A DNA stretch of 64,000 nt from Lentibacillus persicus (GCF_900112705.1 NZ_FOMR01000002.1:62001-126000), one strand, 5' to 3'. Shown: positions 48,595 to 56,463, numbered from the stretch's first letter. Notes: generated by a model from the sequence alone, not told the origin. Made by a program: numbers and translations.

Positions 48595-49363
48595 CGATTT
48601 ACACACTTTTTTATATGATTATTTCACTGCACACCACTGTGAAATCGTGCTGAACCAAAATGGTATGTTAACCGTCCAGTTGACTGAGGAAATGGATCGT
48701 GCGTTAATGAACCGGCCTTTTTATTGGCACTATATCAAAAAGATGGGGCATCCCGGTGAGCCAAAACAACTGACCTTAATTACAAACCCGGAAAAGCGTG
48801 ACGGCAAACATGAATGGATTCATTATGGCAGTCCGCGTCTGCATCAAATTGTCAATCATCTACGTGACCATGAAAAATATACGAAACTGTTTGAACGCGT
48901 TGAAACATATAAAAATCAGGCCCTGTTCCCGTGGCTCATTGCAAATATCAAAATCAGCTACCAAGGGAAACAGAAAAAAGATGAAATGGTTTCAATAGGA
49001 CTTCATCTTGTTAACGGCACAATGCGTTTGAAAATGATGGAAGAATTACAGTATAAAGAGCTGCAAAACACGATCTCTGATTATTGTTATACCATTACAC
49101 CAATGATTAAGCTGCATAGCGGATTCAAACGAATTGAAAAAGTTCTTGAAACGTACGTGGATGATCAGGATCACGATTGGGCTTTACAATCACAGAAAAC
49201 GATGGCGGAAGAAATCGACTTGTTAAGCCATTTTTATAAAAACAAAACCGATGAAGAAACAATGCAGAAAGAAATTAGCGAAATAAAAAAGCGGTACTCT
49301 CCCTATATAAAATTCGACGTTATTAATGGCGGTCTATTTTACTTAGCGGAAAATGCGGTTTAG
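48584..49363 (+). CDS. yqhG: YqhG family protein
   Basis: 259 aa soluble protein, no motif of known function; members always accompany yqhH. ATG at 48584 follows GGAGGAG inside the end of yqhH. Helix-rich C-terminal half (MAEEIDLLSHFYKNKTDEET). Confidence 0.85.
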   Translation: MEINDLHTFLYDYFTAHHCEIVLNQNGMLTVQLTEEMDRALMNRPFYWHYIKKMGHPGEPKQLTLITNPEKRDGKHEWIHYGSPRLHQIVNHLRDHEKYTKLFERVETYKNQALFPWLIANIKISYQGKQKKDEMVSIGLHLVNGTMRLKMMEELQYKELQNTISDYCYTITPMIKLHSGFKRIEKVLETYVDDQDHDWALQSQKTMAEEIDLLSHFYKNKTDEETMQKEISEIKKRYSPYIKFDVINGGLFYLAENAV

Positions 49364-49365
49364 AA

Positions 49366-49395
49366 ACAAAAAAAGCCCAACTTAACGGGCTTTTC
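49366..49395. terminator. bidirectional terminator between yqhG and yqzE
   Basis: AAAAAAGCCC...GGGCTTTT with a short loop, directly after the yqhG stop. Confidence 0.85.
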
Positions 49396-49573
49396 AATTC
49401 ATGTTTTTCTTAGCTGCTTTTAATATAAAAGGGATTACTCCCAGCCACCTGCTGGAATAGACAGGTGTAACACTTTTGCTGTTTTGGCGCCTGCCCTTTT
49501 TCTCTTCTGCCGGCGTATCAATATAGGAAGTAAATTGCTGTGTTATATATTTAACATAATCATTGAAAGAAAT
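49394..49573 (-). CDS. yqzE: YqzE family small protein
   Basis: 59 aa when started at ATT 49573 (SFNDYVKYITQQFTSYIDTP), which aligns with the usual YqzE N-terminus; this codon lies exactly 8 nt after GAGG. The only canonical in-frame start, GTG at 49582, overlaps that Shine-Dalgarno. The C-terminus RWLGVIPFILKAAKK is an amphipathic or membrane-associating segment. Function unknown; found near the comG operon in bacilli. Confidence 0.8.
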   Translation of the reverse strand: MSFNDYVKYITQQFTSYIDTPAEEKKGRRQNSKSVTPVYSSRWLGVIPFILKAAKKNMN

Positions 49574-49652
49574 ATGGGTCACCTCTATGCTGCAGTCTTG
49601 TAATGCTAGTATATCCCAGTATATGTACGACTATTCAGATTCAAACGTCTGT

Positions 49653-50144
49653 TTAAGTCAAATAGTCCATAATTTCATCTGTAATTTCTGTTGGCGATTT
49701 GCCATCTGTGGAAATCCTTATATCAGCAGTTTCCGTATACCATTCATAACGTCGCTTATATAATTTCTTTTTCTCCAGTACAGTTTTGCCCCATAAAGGT
49801 CTTTCCGTGTCATTACCGAGTCTGCGTGCAACCTCTTCGAAGGACGTGTCAAGATAGATCACCAAACCACTTTTATTCATAAGTGTTATGTTTTCTTCTC
49901 TTTCCACGATCCCCCCACCCGTCGAAACGATATAACCTGTTTCAGGAATATCTCTTAATACTTCCGTTTCATAATGACGAAATTGGTTTTCGCCTTCGTT
50001 TTCAAAGATCGCTGCTATCGCACCATATTTTTCAACAACCAGCTGATCTGTATCTAAATACTGTGCACCTGTTTTACGGTGCAGCAACTCACCTACCGTA
50101 CTTTTTCCGCTTCCCATAAATCCTGTTAAATAAATTGTTTTCAC
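49653..50144 (-). CDS. aroK: shikimate kinase
   Basis: 163 aa P-loop kinase phosphorylating shikimate at O3. Walker A GFMGSGKSTVG, shikimate-binding DTD near residue 32, the STGGG motif and the lid Arg in NDTERPLW. GTG at 50144 after AGGCAGG; upstream in-frame ATG at 50210 has no ribosome site. Divergent from comGA. Complements aroQ at 35.4 kb in the shikimate pathway. Confidence 0.94.
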   Translation of the reverse strand: MKTIYLTGFMGSGKSTVGELLHRKTGAQYLDTDQLVVEKYGAIAAIFENEGENQFRHYETEVLRDIPETGYIVSTGGGIVEREENITLMNKSGLVIYLDTSFEEVARRLGNDTERPLWGKTVLEKKKLYKRRYEWYTETADIRISTDGKSPTEITDEIMDYLT

Positions 50145-50216
50145 GGTTATAACCTGCCTTAAAAATTTTTTAAAATAATTTGCAAAAAAAGAAGGAGTTT
50201 GATGAAACATGTCGAA

Positions 50217-50222
50217 TATAAT
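50217..50222 (+). promoter_or_regulatory. -10 element of the comG operon promoter
   Basis: A perfect TATAAT with no -35 match at 16-18 nt, preceded by an A/T-run region (50160-50190). This fits an activator-dependent promoter such as one driven by ComK, but no clear AAAA-N5-TTTT pair can be set. Confidence 0.4.
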
Positions 50223-50245
50223 GACATAAAGGAGGTGAAAAATGA

Positions 50246-51262
50246 TTGAACACAGCTCCAGGACTCTCGGATAAACTTCTCAAATCTGCTGTCCGCATTA
50301 ATGCTTCGGATATTCATTTCTACCCTTTCTCCGATCATGTCAACGTTTACTTCCGTGTATTTGGAAAACGAACGCTTCATCAGACAATTTCAACAGCCCA
50401 ATACCAGTTATTACTGACTTATTTTAAGTTTACATCAGGAATGGATATAGGTGAAGTCCGTAAGCCTCAAAATGGCACCATCATCCATGAAGATCTTCAT
50501 CAGCAATTTGCACTGCGTCTTTCCACGTTGCCCGTCAGTCATGTCGAAAGCCTGGCAATCCGTCTCCTCCCGCAGGAAGATAATCTTACCCTTGATAGAC
50601 TGTTCCTTTTCCCGAGCCAATTAAGAAAGCTGAAAAAGTGGATAAACAACCGCAGCGGAATTATTCTGCTGACCGGACCGACAGGAAGTGGCAAAACAAC
50701 CACTTTATATGCACTTTTGGAAAACATTTTGCAGGAAGAGTCGTATCAGACCATTACACTGGAGGATCCAATCGAAAAAGAAATCAGTGACATTCTGCAA
50801 GTTCAGGTTAATGAAAAAGCAGGTGTTACCTATCAAACCGGGCTTAAAGCCGCCTTAAGACACGATCCTGACATCATTATGATTGGGGAAATTCGAGACC
50901 GGTTCACTGCGCAATTTGCTTTTGATGCATCGCTTACTGGTCATTTAGTATTAAGCACACTGCATGCCAAAAATGCTGCGGGCACCATTCATCGTTTAGT
51001 TGAAATGGGATTAAAAAAAGCATACTTGCAGCAGTCCTTAATAGCCGTAGCAGCCCTGCAGTTAATCCCGGTCGAAGTCGGCCACAATGTCGTCAGGCGA
51101 GCCGCCATTATGGAACTGCTGGATGGCAAACTGCTGGAAGATACAATCAGCGGACAAACGACAACAGAAGCGGAACATTTTCATACATTTGATCATTTAC
51201 GAAAGAAGGCTTTTGCATATGGATTTATGGCAGAAGATACGTTTTCATCACTCAAGGAATAA
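50246..51262 (+). CDS. comGA: competence pseudopilus assembly ATPase ComGA
   Basis: 338 aa PilB/GspE-type secretion ATPase that powers assembly of the DNA-uptake pseudopilus. N-terminal NASDIHF domain, Walker A LTGPTGSGKTTT, Asp box TLEDPIE, Walker B DIIMIGEIRD and His box STLHAKNAAGT. TTG at 50246 is 10 nt after GGAGG. An ATG 4 nt upstream in another frame sits at 6 nt from the same Shine-Dalgarno and opens an overlapping 10-codon ORF. First gene of comGA-GG. Confidence 0.94.
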   Translation: MNTAPGLSDKLLKSAVRINASDIHFYPFSDHVNVYFRVFGKRTLHQTISTAQYQLLLTYFKFTSGMDIGEVRKPQNGTIIHEDLHQQFALRLSTLPVSHVESLAIRLLPQEDNLTLDRLFLFPSQLRKLKKWINNRSGIILLTGPTGSGKTTTLYALLENILQEESYQTITLEDPIEKEISDILQVQVNEKAGVTYQTGLKAALRHDPDIIMIGEIRDRFTAQFAFDASLTGHLVLSTLHAKNAAGTIHRLVEMGLKKAYLQQSLIAVAALQLIPVEVGHNVVRRAAIMELLDGKLLEDTISGQTTTEAEHFHTFDHLRKKAFAYGFMAEDTFSSLKE

Positions 51263-52274
51263 GGGACCTAAAAATGAATTGCAACTGCGATTTCTAACCC
51301 GGCTATCCCGATTGCTGGCAAATGGCTATCCAATCATTCAGGCACTCGAAATCCTTCAATGGGACCCACAATTAAAATCAGCAGCTTCATCAGTACAGGC
51401 ATCACTTAAATCGGGAAAGCATTTTGATGAAGCGCTGGAGGAGCTTCATTTCAGACAATCGATAACGGCCTATTTGTATTTTGTGCGAAGTAACGGTGAC
51501 CTTCAAAACAGTATTACAACGTGTGTCGCAATGTTTGAACAGCGCATGCAATATATGAAAAAGTTTCAGGAATCCGTCCGATACCCGCTTATATTGCTCA
51601 TCGTGTTTGCGATTTTGCTATATTTTGTCAAACAGTCAGTCCTCCCTTCGTTTGTTGACCTGTTTCAAAACAGCAATGAAACATCTTCAATTATTATGCT
51701 GACAATGAGTTTTATTGATATGACGCTTACTTTTTTGTTACTTATGAGCTTAACCTCAGGATCGTTTTTCCTGTTGTGGCGATTTCAAGAGAAAAAAATC
51801 AGCATTGAAAGCCGCATCAAATTGTACAGCATGCTTCCAGTTTACCGTCATTATAAAACGATGGAGATATCATTTCTATTTGCTTCCCACCTCAGTTCAC
51901 TTCTAACAACCGGTTTATCAATGAAGGAAATACTGGAAAATATGGCAAAGCAGAAAAAACAGCCCATTCTTGCCCACTATGCCGCTTTATTGACCTCAGA
52001 GTTATCCAAAGGGATTTACATCACAAGTATGCTTGGCAGCATGCGTTTTATTGACAACCAAATCTCTCTCATTTTCCAAAAAAATGCAGATAAAGAAGCG
52101 CTGGAAAAGGATTTAGCTATTTATGCCGAATTCCAGACGGAAGAGATGCACCGCAAAATTATGAAAGCCATTACTTACATTCAACCGATTTTCTTTCTCA
52201 TCTTGGCCAGTCTGATTGTTTTCATTTACATGGCTCTCATGTGGCCGATGTTCCAGTTAATCAATACCATTTAA
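51219..52274 (+). CDS. comGB: competence pseudopilus membrane platform ComGB
   Basis: 351 aa GspF/PilC-type inner membrane protein with three main hydrophobic segments (about 125-147, 170-190 and 325-347) and two homologous cytoplasmic helical bundles. ATG at 51219 with AAGG upstream, overlapping comGA by 44 bp. Works with ComGA as the assembly machine. Confidence 0.92.
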   Translation: MDLWQKIRFHHSRNKGPKNELQLRFLTRLSRLLANGYPIIQALEILQWDPQLKSAASSVQASLKSGKHFDEALEELHFRQSITAYLYFVRSNGDLQNSITTCVAMFEQRMQYMKKFQESVRYPLILLIVFAILLYFVKQSVLPSFVDLFQNSNETSSIIMLTMSFIDMTLTFLLLMSLTSGSFFLLWRFQEKKISIESRIKLYSMLPVYRHYKTMEISFLFASHLSSLLTTGLSMKEILENMAKQKKQPILAHYAALLTSELSKGIYITSMLGSMRFIDNQISLIFQKNADKEALEKDLAIYAEFQTEEMHRKIMKAITYIQPIFFLILASLIVFIYMALMWPMFQLINTI

Positions 52275-52290
52275 AAAGGAGATGCAATCG

Positions 52291-52599
52291 ATGTTTAACA
52301 ATCAACGCGGTTTTACATTAATCGAGATGCTCATCGTGCTGATGATCATCTCAGTGCTAATTATTTTAATCGTTCCGAATCTGGGCGATAAAAGCGAAGA
52401 AGTCTATGACAAAGGCTGCAGTGCACTTGTCAGTGTCGTCCAGGCTCAGGCGGACGCTTATTATATTGAGGAGAAAGCACGCCCGAGTTTGAAGGATTTA
52501 TTGGACAATGACTATATTACTGAAGATCAGCAAACATGTCCCGATGGTACTGGCTTGAGCATCGACATCGATTCAGGTGAGGTGTCGGTAACGGAATGA
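52291..52599 (+). CDS. comGC: major pseudopilin ComGC
   Basis: 102 aa. Prepilin leader cleaved by ComC at RG-FTLIEMLIVL, with Glu5 present. Hydrophobic N-helix, soluble C-domain with a Cys pair (GCSA and QTCP) for the intermolecular or intramolecular disulfide. ATG at 52291 after AAAAGGAG. Main subunit of the competence pilus. Confidence 0.93.
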   Translation: MFNNQRGFTLIEMLIVLMIISVLIILIVPNLGDKSEEVYDKGCSALVSVVQAQADAYYIEEKARPSLKDLLDNDYITEDQQTCPDGTGLSIDIDSGEVSVTE

Positions 52600-53024
52600 A
52601 GCATGAGGCCGGCTTCACCCTTATTGAAGTCATATTCGTTCTGGCTGTTCTCTCAGTTTTAATCCTTTTAAGTGCACCGTTAAAATCTTCGGTGCTGGAA
52701 ACAAAAACCGAAGAAACTTTTCTGAATACACTGGAGATGGATTTATTGTTTATGCAATCAATGGCTTCCAATTCAAAATCAATATACAAAATGTCATTTG
52801 CGGTGCCTGGTTATTACACAATCAAACATAGAGATAAGTTATTCAGGGAAAGAAAAATCCCTGAAGGATGGCGGATAAACACACGCACATTTAAAGAAGT
52901 GATTACATTCAATGAATCTGGGAACCTGCGCAAATCAGGTACGTTTGCCATCCATACATTGAACGAGCACTATAACGTCATCTGCCCCCTGGGGAAAGGC
53001 CGGTGTTACATTGAGAAACAATAA
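52596..53024 (+). CDS. comGD: minor pseudopilin ComGD
   Basis: 142 aa. Class III leader cleaved before FTLIEVIFVL (Glu5 kept), then a hydrophobic helix and a soluble domain. The ATG overlaps the comGC stop by 4 bp. Minor component that primes pilus assembly. Confidence 0.9.
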   Translation: MKHEAGFTLIEVIFVLAVLSVLILLSAPLKSSVLETKTEETFLNTLEMDLLFMQSMASNSKSIYKMSFAVPGYYTIKHRDKLFRERKIPEGWRINTRTFKEVITFNESGNLRKSGTFAIHTLNEHYNVICPLGKGRCYIEKQ

Positions 53025-53352
53025 AGGTTTTTCATTAATTGAATCACTTGTTGCTGTCAGCCTTCTCATGATGATTATAACCACACTCGTCCCGGCGATG
53101 AATTTATTGCAAAATGAGCGTGCAAACCAGCAACAGAAGCGTCTTATGGCAAACAGCCTGCACGATGAACTGCAGCCTTTTTTGTGGGAGGCGAACACCA
53201 GCCTCCCGCATCACTTTACTAAAACCATTGACGGGGATGAAGCTCAATTTCGTATGACGTATGAAGGAAGACTAGTGAAAGGATGTGTTAAGTGGCACAA
53301 TGTTCAAAATAAAACAAAGCAATTCTGCATATACGGCCTTCCGGCGGGATGA
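53011..53352 (+). CDS. comGE: minor pseudopilin ComGE
   Basis: 113 aa. Leader ends KG-FSLIESLVAV with Glu5. TTG start at 53011, overlapping comGD by 14 bp and comGF by 53-68 bp. Short soluble domain after the helix. Confidence 0.85.
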   Translation: MRNNKGFSLIESLVAVSLLMMIITTLVPAMNLLQNERANQQQKRLMANSLHDELQPFLWEANTSLPHHFTKTIDGDEAQFRMTYEGRLVKGCVKWHNVQNKTKQFCIYGLPAG

Positions 53353-53746
53353 AAGCGGTGTTACATTTATTTCAATACTGCTCATGATCAGTATCATCTT
53401 TACAACGATTCCTTTTGCGATTTACCTTGCAAAAGCTGTGAATATCGACTCAAATTACGACGCGTTATCAGTACAGCAATTTTTCAATTACTTGCGCGAT
53501 GAAGTTATCTCAGCTTCCGACTTAACCATTGAACCGCGTAAACTCACCCTGGATATGGCAGATGGCTCAACAGCAACATTTCAAAAATATGATGACCGCA
53601 TTGTACGTCGGCTCAATAACGGTTTTGAAATCTATTTGCGTGAGGTTCAGAATGTAAAGTTTACTCCTTCTCCCTTTGGGGTGCGTGCTTCTATAACAAC
53701 AATAAATGGTGATCAATATGAAAAAACCATTGTCGCATACAATTAA
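53285..53746 (+). CDS. comGF: minor pseudopilin ComGF
   Basis: 148 aa from ATG 53300, or 153 aa from GTG 53285; neither has a strong ribosome site. Leader-like ESG-VTFISILLMIS lacks the Glu at +5, as is usual for ComGF. One hydrophobic helix and a soluble domain. Fifth pilin-like gene of the operon. Confidence 0.85.
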   Translation: MLSGTMFKIKQSNSAYTAFRRDESGVTFISILLMISIIFTTIPFAIYLAKAVNIDSNYDALSVQQFFNYLRDEVISASDLTIEPRKLTLDMADGSTATFQKYDDRIVRRLNNGFEIYLREVQNVKFTPSPFGVRASITTINGDQYEKTIVAYN

Positions 53747-54092
53747 TCAACAAGGCTTCATCCTTCCTTATGTTCTGTTCTTTATAGCATTTTCATTAAT
53801 TATTATCAGCTCCAGTGTTAACTTGTACCAAAATGAAACGCATATAACGCATAATCAGACCGAACAAATTAAGATTGAATCATTATTTCAAATGGCACGG
53901 ATTCAAGCGAAAGAAACGATCCGTGACAGGATTGAACCGTATGATGCCATTTCATACTCCTTTCCGCAAGGGGAAGTCGTGGTAGAATACGGAAAACTGA
54001 ATGAACACGAATACAGACTCATCTTTACCATTGAAACAGACTCAGGTGCAATCACTGTCCTGAATGATTACTTTCATTACGAGGCAGAATAA
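53718..54092 (+). CDS. comGG: ComGG-like minor pseudopilin
   Basis: 124 aa. N-terminal QQG-FILPYVLFFIAF hydrophobic helix, then a polar domain. ATG at 53718 is 4 nt after GGTGAT and overlaps comGF by 29 bp. Family is divergent; call rests on position and topology. Confidence 0.82.
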   Translation: MKKPLSHTINQQGFILPYVLFFIAFSLIIISSSVNLYQNETHITHNQTEQIKIESLFQMARIQAKETIRDRIEPYDAISYSFPQGEVVVEYGKLNEHEYRLIFTIETDSGAITVLNDYFHYEAE

Positions 54093-54220
54093 AACAGTCA
54101 TTTCGTGTTAACCTAATCGTACAGTCATATTGTGTACAAATTTCAACAATCAGAGGCAAACCACCAATTGTTCATGAATTTTCACTATAATGGAACTATC
54201 ATGATTGCGAGGTGGTTCTG

Positions 54221-54916
54221 ATGGAACAAACGTTAAAAGTAACCGGCGTACTTAGTGACCCAACCAGATTCAACATTTATCAGTATATGATCAAACATCA
54301 TCAGGAAGTTTCCGTTGCCAGCATAGCTAAAGAATTTAATATACATCCCAACGTAGCACGGCTGCACTTATCTAAGCTTGAAGACATTCATATGGTGGAA
54401 TCGTATTCAGAAAAAACCGGAAGAGGCGGCCGTCCCAGCAGACTTTACAAACTCTCAGATGAAGTAATTGATCTTCATTTTCCGCATCGGGATTACAAAC
54501 TGCTTTCCTCAATAGCACTTGAATCATTTATTGAACTGGGAGAACCCGGCAGACAAGCGCTTTATCAGACAGGTTATAAGTATGGTGCCAAAATGATTGA
54601 GCAATATCAGCGTATACCTTCAATCAACTTGAACACCGAACAGAAACTGAAGATACTTGAAGATGCTGGAACAATGCTCGGTATGTACCCGGAATTTCAG
54701 TACGATGCGAAAGACAACAGTGTTTCATTCCAGATTAATAACTGTCCTTTTAAAGAAATTATTGATAAAAACCATGCTATGGTCTGCCGCATGCACCATG
54801 CCTTTATAAAAGGGATGTTCGAAGCCTTGTTTGATGATATTGAATTAATGGAGACTGAAAACATGTTTAACGGCTGTGAAAATTGCTCATACGTGGCAAA
54901 ACTTTCAATTGTTTAG
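54221..54916 (+). CDS. SufR-like HTH regulator with a C-terminal four-Cys motif
   Basis: 231 aa. N-terminal winged HTH (VASIAKEFNIHPNVARLHLSKLE, residues ~28-55) of the ArsR/DeoR kind. The C-terminal part has NCPF, then Cys after 13 residues, then GCENC after 29 more: a CX13CX29CX2C pattern. Related patterns in SufR-type regulators bind a Fe-S cluster. So an iron-sulfur or metal-sensing repressor is plausible, possibly of suf genes. ATG at 54221 follows GAGGTGG. Two 17-nt direct repeats lie upstream. Confidence 0.75.
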   Translation: MEQTLKVTGVLSDPTRFNIYQYMIKHHQEVSVASIAKEFNIHPNVARLHLSKLEDIHMVESYSEKTGRGGRPSRLYKLSDEVIDLHFPHRDYKLLSSIALESFIELGEPGRQALYQTGYKYGAKMIEQYQRIPSINLNTEQKLKILEDAGTMLGMYPEFQYDAKDNSVSFQINNCPFKEIIDKNHAMVCRMHHAFIKGMFEALFDDIELMETENMFNGCENCSYVAKLSIV

Positions 54917-54925
54917 TGCGATTTG

Positions 54926-54954
54926 TTTACATTATTCATTAGCTCGTTTATAAT
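54926..54954 (+). promoter_or_regulatory. sigma-A promoter of yqgY
   Basis: TTTACA (54926-54931), 17-nt spacer, TATAAT (54949-54954), 36 bp before the start. Confidence 0.82.
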
Positions 54955-54989
54955 AACACCTATAAGGTAACTAAAAGGAGGGGAAAATG

Positions 54990-55232
54990 ATGGATCGGAT
55001 GTTTAGGGTCCTTGCTTTTTGGACGGGTATATTTACAGTTATGTTTTACGTTGGAGAAATGGTTAACGTGGCATTGCTGTTCCTTGTTCAAACAGCATTT
55101 TTCCTGGCAGTAAGCTATCTGAAATTATCTGAACGCATGTATATGTATTTATTCGGAGCTTATTGTACCATTTTTATGGTCGGATTCACTTGGTATTCTG
55201 AGTTTATACTGGTACCGGGATTCGGGCATTAA
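54990..55232 (+). CDS. yqgY: YqgY, DUF2626 small membrane protein
   Basis: 80 aa with three hydrophobic helices (about 5-22, 27-43 and 50-72). MDRMFRVLAFWTGIF and LSERMYMYLFGAY are typical of DUF2626. Of two adjacent ATGs (54987, 54990) the second is 8 nt from GGAGG and preferred. Function unknown. Confidence 0.85.
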   Translation: MDRMFRVLAFWTGIFTVMFYVGEMVNVALLFLVQTAFFLAVSYLKLSERMYMYLFGAYCTIFMVGFTWYSEFILVPGFGH

Positions 55233-55248
55233 TAAGTTAATCAGTACC

Positions 55249-55292
55249 AAAAAAACCCTGCTTACATAAAATTTACAGGGTTTTTTTATTTT
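55249..55292. terminator. terminator of yqgY
   Basis: AAAAAAACCCTG pairs with CAGGGTTTTTTT around a 16-nt loop. Confidence 0.88.
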
Positions 55293-55295
55293 TTG

Positions 55296-55335
55296 GTTAA
55301 CACTGTTGACATAGTGTTAACTAAATGTTTATACT
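55296..55335 (+). promoter_or_regulatory. promoter with palindromic operator, of the candidate sRNA
   Basis: TTGACA (55306-55311), 18-nt spacer, TATACT (55330-55335). A perfect inverted repeat, GTTAACACT (55296-55304) and AGTGTTAAC (55313-55321), covers the -35 element. A repressor binding here would block the promoter. Confidence 0.75.
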
Positions 55336-55341
55336 AAAGAC

Positions 55342-55428
55342 AGTAGCTTAACTTTTATCCCTAACCAACAAAAGAGCAGAGCACATCCCCCCTAAAAAGT
55401 CAGCCATTAAGAATGGCTGACTTTTTTA
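55342..55428 (+). ncRNA. candidate regulatory small RNA (~87 nt)
   Basis: From the predicted start near 55342 to a strong terminator (AAAAAGTCAGCCATT pairing with AATGGCTGACTTTTT, 55394-55428). No ORF with a ribosome site in between. Two unpaired C-rich segments, TATCCC (in a CTTTT/AAAAG hairpin loop) and CATCCCCCC, resemble the Shine-Dalgarno-targeting motifs of Gram-positive sRNAs. Lies between yqgY and yqgX; the terminator also serves yqgX on the other strand. Not matched to any named sRNA. Confidence 0.6.
55394..55428. terminator. bidirectional terminator shared by the candidate sRNA and yqgX
   Basis: 15-bp stem with 3-to-5-nt loop and T6/A5 flanks. Confidence 0.88.
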
Positions 55429-55432
55429 TATT

Positions 55433-56056
55433 CTAAGCTTTGAAAAAAGGGTTACTTTGTTTTTCATTCTCAATAGTAGTTTCCGGGCCGTGACCCGGGT
55501 ACACTGTAAAAGACCCCGGAAGCTGATACAACGAATCGCGGATGCTCCGTTCCAGCTTATTAATATCTCCGCCCGGCAAATCTGTTCGGCCGATGCCGTT
55601 ATTGAATAAAACATCGCCACTCACAATACATGCGTGCTCATGAAATATGAAACTGACGCTCCCCGGCGAATGCCCTGGCGTATGCACAATCTCCATTGGA
55701 AAACCGCCTATTTGTTTATTGCCCGGAGTTAAAGATTGCTCTGCAGCATCAGTTGTAATCTCCGTCCCCATAAACATGGACGAACCGTTATATTGAGAAT
55801 TCTCCAGCCATGAGGCCTCATTATCATGAAGGTATACGTCAATATTGTAATATGTTCTTAATTCGCTCACACCGCCAATATGATCAAAATGTGCGTGTGT
55901 TAAAAGAATAGCTTCAGGTACAATGGATTCAACAGTCAGATACTGAATAATTTTTTCAGGATCTCCTCCCGGATCAACAATCAGTCCGTATGTATCTTCA
56001 TGCAGAATATAACAATTCGTTCCCAGCGGGCCTGCCTCAATTCGTTTTATATTAAT
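55433..56056 (-). CDS. yqgX: MBL-fold metallohydrolase YqgX
   Basis: 207 aa glyoxalase-II-like metallo-beta-lactamase protein. Zinc ligands in LTHAHFDHIGG, HTPGHSPGSV, VSGDVLF and PGHGPET. An in-frame TAA (56074-56072) precedes the gene, and between it and the conserved N-terminus there is no ATG, GTG or TTG. The codon exactly 8 nt after GGAGG is ATT (56056-56054), giving MNIKRIEAGPLGTNCYIL, which aligns with relatives. The first canonical in-frame start (GTG 55870) would remove the HxHxDH motif. So AUU initiation is the simplest reading. Confidence 0.88.
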   Translation of the reverse strand: MNIKRIEAGPLGTNCYILHEDTYGLIVDPGGDPEKIIQYLTVESIVPEAILLTHAHFDHIGGVSELRTYYNIDVYLHDNEASWLENSQYNGSSMFMGTEITTDAAEQSLTPGNKQIGGFPMEIVHTPGHSPGSVSFIFHEHACIVSGDVLFNNGIGRTDLPGGDINKLERSIRDSLYQLPGSFTVYPGHGPETTIENEKQSNPFFKA

Positions 56057-56208
56057 TACGAACCCCTCCGTTTATAAATAGTTACTCATTAAACTAGGTT
56101 ATATCTCGACAAAACTCATTTTATACTATAAAATAAGTATAGAAAACAGTTGATTACATAACAATACAAACAAGTTGCACGCGCTACAATAAGGAGGATG
56201 TATTTCAA

Positions 56209-56376
56209 ATGGTTTTGGCACTTATTTTTTTGCTTGTAACACTGCTGGCAATCGTTTCTGTCATACGTCAGCTTAAAATTAAAAATTTATTCGCACTTGG
56301 TTTTTCAGCAGTAAGCGTTCTGGTTTTCGGATTCTTTTCGATTGCCACCATCATAACAGAATTAGGCAATATGTAA
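56209..56376 (+). CDS. yqgW: YqgW, DUF2759 small membrane protein
   Basis: 55 aa. Two hydrophobic helices (2-19, 28-50) separated by a basic turn RQLKIKN. Matches DUF2759/YqgW in size and location. ATG at 56209 is 11 nt after GGAGG. An inverted repeat TATACT/AGTATA lies at 56122-56141 upstream. Confidence 0.75.
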   Translation: MVLALIFLLVTLLAIVSVIRQLKIKNLFALGFSAVSVLVFGFFSIATIITELGNM

Positions 56377-56410
56377 TAAAAAAACTAACTATTATAGTTA
56401 GTTTTTTTAT
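56376..56410. terminator. terminator of yqgW
   Basis: AAAAAAACTAACTA pairs with TAGTTAGTTTTTTT around TTA. Confidence 0.88.
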
Positions 56411-56427
56411 TTATTATTCTAATATAC

Positions 56428-56455
56428 AAAACTGACCCTATATCGGGCCAGTTTT
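56428..56455. terminator. terminator downstream of the LTA synthase gene
   Basis: AAAACTGACCC pairs with GGGCCAGTTTT (one mismatch/bulge) around TATATC. Confidence 0.7.
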
Positions 56456-56463
56456 GGGCGTGC

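Noticed and set aside
50160-50190. ComK boxes upstream of comGA
   Set aside because: The A/T runs do not form a clean AAAA-N5-TTTT pair.
55342-55428. RoxS/RsaE or FsrA identity for the candidate sRNA
   Set aside because: Only the C-rich character is shared; sequence, operator and neighbours differ from what I know of those RNAs.
55433-55870. Short version of the MBL protein starting at GTG 55870
   Set aside because: It would lose the HxHxDH zinc site, while the upstream frame codes for the conserved N-terminus.
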